Part shown: positions 5,341 to 6,756 of the stretch, one piece after another | Layout of the letters: every line of letters begins with the position of its first letter | Numbering within the stretch: the first letter of the stretch is position 1 | NCBI RefSeq assembly: GCF_000721935.1 | Contig: NZ_KL585400.1 | Location: forward strand, 32,008 to 38,763 | Direction: 5' to 3' | Source of the DNA: Streptomyces sp. NRRL WC-3549 | GTDB lineage: Bacteria; Actinomycetota; Actinomycetes; Streptomycetales; Streptomycetaceae | DNA length: 6,756 bases | Translations under genes and position numbers: made by a program | The notes under the pieces: generated by a model | What the model was told of the DNA's origin: nothing | The model's database searches: none | What the model saw: the letters and a program-made list of their open reading frames with translations, nothing else

Positions 5341-5586
5341 ATGAACACCGAGCGACTGCACTGGTTCAAGAGCAGCTACAGCGGTGGCGAGGGCGGCACC
5401 TGCGTCGAGGTCGCCTACGCCTGGCACAAGTCCAGCTACAGCAGCGGCGAAGGCGGCGCCTGCGTAGAGGTCGCCACCTGCCCCACCACTGTCCACATCC
5501 GCGACTCCAAGGTCACCCACGGACCGCACCTCGACGTGGCGCCCACCACCTGGACCGCGTTCGTGGCCTACGCACAGCGGTACTGA
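5341..5586 (+). CDS. DUF397 protein with duplicated N-terminal motif
   Basis: 81 residues. ATG 5341 follows GGGAGAG (5332-5338). The signature WFKSSYSGGEGGTCVEVA appears at 8-25 and again as WHKSSYSSGEGGACVEVA at 28-45. The normal remainder follows: VHIRDSK, then a Trp-containing helix TWTAFVAYAQ. DUF397 proteins are small actinobacterial partners of XRE-type regulators in WhiJ/AbaA-like loci linked to development and antibiotic control. Their biochemical role is not settled, though interaction with the XRE partner or an ATP-binding protein has been suggested. Here the gene is divergent from the ATP-binding protein with 85 bp between starts and no XRE gene in the gap. It is a secure family member; its function here is inferred only from those loci. 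Confidence 0.9.
   Translation: MNTERLHWFKSSYSGGEGGTCVEVAYAWHKSSYSSGEGGACVEVATCPTTVHIRDSKVTHGPHLDVAPTTWTAFVAYAQRY
5362..5481 (+). repeat. Two tandem 60-bp units inside the DUF397 gene
   Basis: Units 5362-5421 and 5422-5481 align without gaps at 47 of 60 bases (my count). Each encodes W-x-K-S-S-Y-S-x-G-E-G-G-x-C-V-E-V-A. An exact codon-phase duplication of the DUF397 signature explains the extra length. Confidence 0.85.
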
Positions 5587-5609
5587 ACGCACGGACGACC
5601 GTGACCCCC

Positions 5610-5668
5610 ATGTGATCGCCACCCCGTACTCTCCAGCCGGTCAGGAAATTGGCGGGGTGCGATCACAT
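5610..5668. repeat. Long inverted repeat between the DUF397 and membrane-protein genes
   Basis: The left arm (5610-5626, ATGTGATCGCCACCCCG) and right arm (5653-5668, CGGGGTGCGATCACAT) pair over 16 bp with one bulged base, around a 26-nt loop. It may terminate the DUF397 transcript, form a structured leader for the next gene (whose GGGGGA ribosome site starts 2 nt after the right arm), or be a paired protein site with half-sites GTGATCGC and GCGATCAC. A -10-like TACTCT (5627-5632) lies at the start of the loop but has no matching -35. Confidence 0.6.
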
Positions 5669-5680
5669 CGGGGGACGTTC

Positions 5681-6756
5681 ATGACATACCGGCGCGCGGT
5701 GATACCCGCACTGGTCGGAGGAGTACTGCTCACGGCGCTGCTGTGGTGGGCCGGGGCGAGCGTGGAGGCGCTGCACCTCCAGGGCGCCACCGACGCGCTC
5801 GGCGGCCGGATGGTGGCCGATCTTCAGTACTGGCTCTCGCCCTGGGCGTACGACCCGCCCGAAGCGCTCCGGCTCGGTAGCGGAGGACTGGGCGACACCG
5901 GGGTGGACGGCGCCCGGTACCTCTCGCTGCACGAGACCGGGATGCAGGTCCGGTTCGCGGCGCTGTTCGTCTTCTTCGTCCCCGGGGCGCTGCTCCTGGT
6001 CCGCAGGCTGCCGCCGGTGAACCGCCGGGCCGTGGTCACACTGCTCGCGGTGTGGGGCTGGGGCACGGTGGCCGGGATGCTCGCGGTGACCGTCTCGGCA
6101 CCGTGGCTGATCGTCTCGTCCGGGCGCGGCAGTTACCGGTTCCTGCCGCAGCTGGCGAGCATGATGTCGTCCGGCCAGCAGATCACCGTGGTGGCCGCGC
6201 TCGTCACGGCGGCGGTCACGGTGCTCGTGGCATGGATCACCGCCAAGGGCGCGGGTCCGCTGCCGCTGGGCGTCTGTCTCTTATACACATCTGTCCTCGG
6301 TGGTGCTCTCGTACCACCGGGTGGCGGCCTCCTTGCAGACGGTCCCCCTGTCCGGCCGGCTGCTCTCCGAACCGGGCGATCTGCTGCGCAAGTTGCTCCT
6401 GCTCGGCTACTGGGCGCCGCCCACGGACGGGGCGTTCGGCCACTGGCTGCTGTACCGCCTCGGTGACGTCCTGCTGCTCGCCGTGGTGTGGTGGGCGCTG
6501 CGGCTGCTGCCCGTGCTGCTCACCCGGGCCACGGTGCCGGCGACGGCGGTCGGGGCGGTCTGCGCGACCGTCGTCGGGCTGCTGGTGAACCAGGTCTGGC
6601 AGTCCGCGGTGACCTCGGCGGACTCCGGCACGCGGTGGGGCTGGCAGCACTTGAGCGGCGCTCTCGGCGGCGGGGTCCCGGCGGCCCTGCTCTGGGGCCT
6701 GCTGGCGGGCGTCACCGCCACCGTCACCCTGCGGCTGGCCGGGGGCCGCCCGGAAA
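5681..6756 (+). CDS. Multipass membrane protein of unknown function, interrupted by an adapter sequence and cut by the window end
   Basis: ATG 5681 follows GGGGGA (5670-5675). I do not recognise the family. Residues 1-197 contain hydrophobic helices at about 6-25, 91-110, 117-145 and 167-187. An extracytoplasmic-looking loop (about 28-88) separates the first two. At 6274 a 19-bp foreign sequence shifts the frame, and the uncorrected frame then gives CLLYTS and low-quality sequence to a stop at 6464-6466. Omitting 6274-6292 restores a frame (PLPLGV-SSVVLSYHRVAASL) that stays open to the window end, 352 residues, with further helices at about 254-273, 277-296 and 323-343. The second half follows the same plan as the first: loop with ..YW.PP.., then helix-helix-loop-helix, e.g. 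LVRRLPPVNRRAVV against LRLLPVLLTRATVP. This suggests an internal duplication. The 3' end lies outside the window. Confidence 0.75.
6274..6292. other. Tn5/Nextera 19-bp mosaic end (library adapter contamination)
   Basis: CTGTCTCTTATACACATCT is an exact match to the mosaic end used by Nextera-type tagmentation kits. It is AT-rich in a GC-rich gene and breaks the reading frame. It is not accompanied by IS50 sequence or a 9-bp target duplication (flanks gctgggcgt and gtcctcggt differ). Removing exactly 19 bases restores the membrane-protein frame. I interpret it as an untrimmed adapter built into the assembly, not as a biological element. Confidence 0.95.

Noticed and set aside
6281..6283. TTA leucine codon in the membrane-protein frame, a possible bldA-dependent switch
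   Set aside because: It lies inside the 19-bp adapter, so it is not a genomic codon.
6274..6292. Genuine Tn5/IS50 insertion scar
   Set aside because: Only the 19-bp end is present, with no second end, no transposase sequence and no 9-bp target duplication. Precise removal restores the frame.

Overview
The window is a high-GC stretch with strongly GC-biased third codon positions. It carries protein families typical of Streptomyces and close relatives: a DUF397 protein, an RsbW-like ATP-binding protein, a TetR regulator divergent from a group-A flavin monooxygenase, and a probably leaderless regulator gene. I read it as draft-quality chromosome from a Streptomyces-type actinobacterium.

Region 1 (1-2529, + strand) is the 3' part of a tightly coupled carbohydrate operon. 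It holds the tail of an RpiB-like isomerase, a TIM-family isomerase broken by a frameshift, a xylose-isomerase-like TIM barrel resembling 3-oxo-isoapionate decarboxylase (OiaC), and a Rossmann/6PGDH-type dehydrogenase resembling D-apionate oxidoisomerase (ApnO). Read backwards, these give a nearly complete route: D-apionate to 3-oxo-isoapionate (ApnO), to L-erythrulose (OiaC), phosphorylation by a kinase presumably upstream of the window, then L-erythrulose-1-P to D-erythrulose-4-P (TIM homolog) and on to D-erythrose-4-P (RpiB homolog). Adjacent genes overlap by 1, 16 and 1 nt. A strong two-part hairpin terminates the operon and probably also the convergent tetR-like gene.

Region 2 (2632-4840) is a divergent regulator/enzyme pair: a TetR-like repressor on the minus strand and a FAD-dependent aromatic-hydroxylase-type monooxygenase on the plus strand. 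The short intergenic region has two copies of the operator core GGTCACYGACC, 35 bp apart, laid over a plausible leaderless tetR promoter. This suggests a ligand-inducible detoxification or tailoring module.

Region 3 (4837-5586) holds an RsbW/SpoIIAB-like ATP-binding protein (minus strand), whose stop codon overlaps that of the monooxygenase. Divergent from it is a small DUF397 protein with an internally duplicated motif. These are two members of the WhiJ/AbaA-type trio, without the usual XRE gene between them.

Region 4 (5681-end) is an unrecognised multipass membrane protein, truncated by the window edge. It is interrupted at 6274-6292 by a perfect 19-bp Tn5/Nextera mosaic end. Removing exactly those 19 bases restores one reading frame and reveals an apparent two-fold internal repeat, so this is almost certainly sequencing-adapter contamination. 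Two further probable frame errors (about 725-735 in the TIM gene, about 5237-5239 in the ATPase gene) and a possible 6-nt gap in the FAD site suggest the underlying assembly should be treated with caution.
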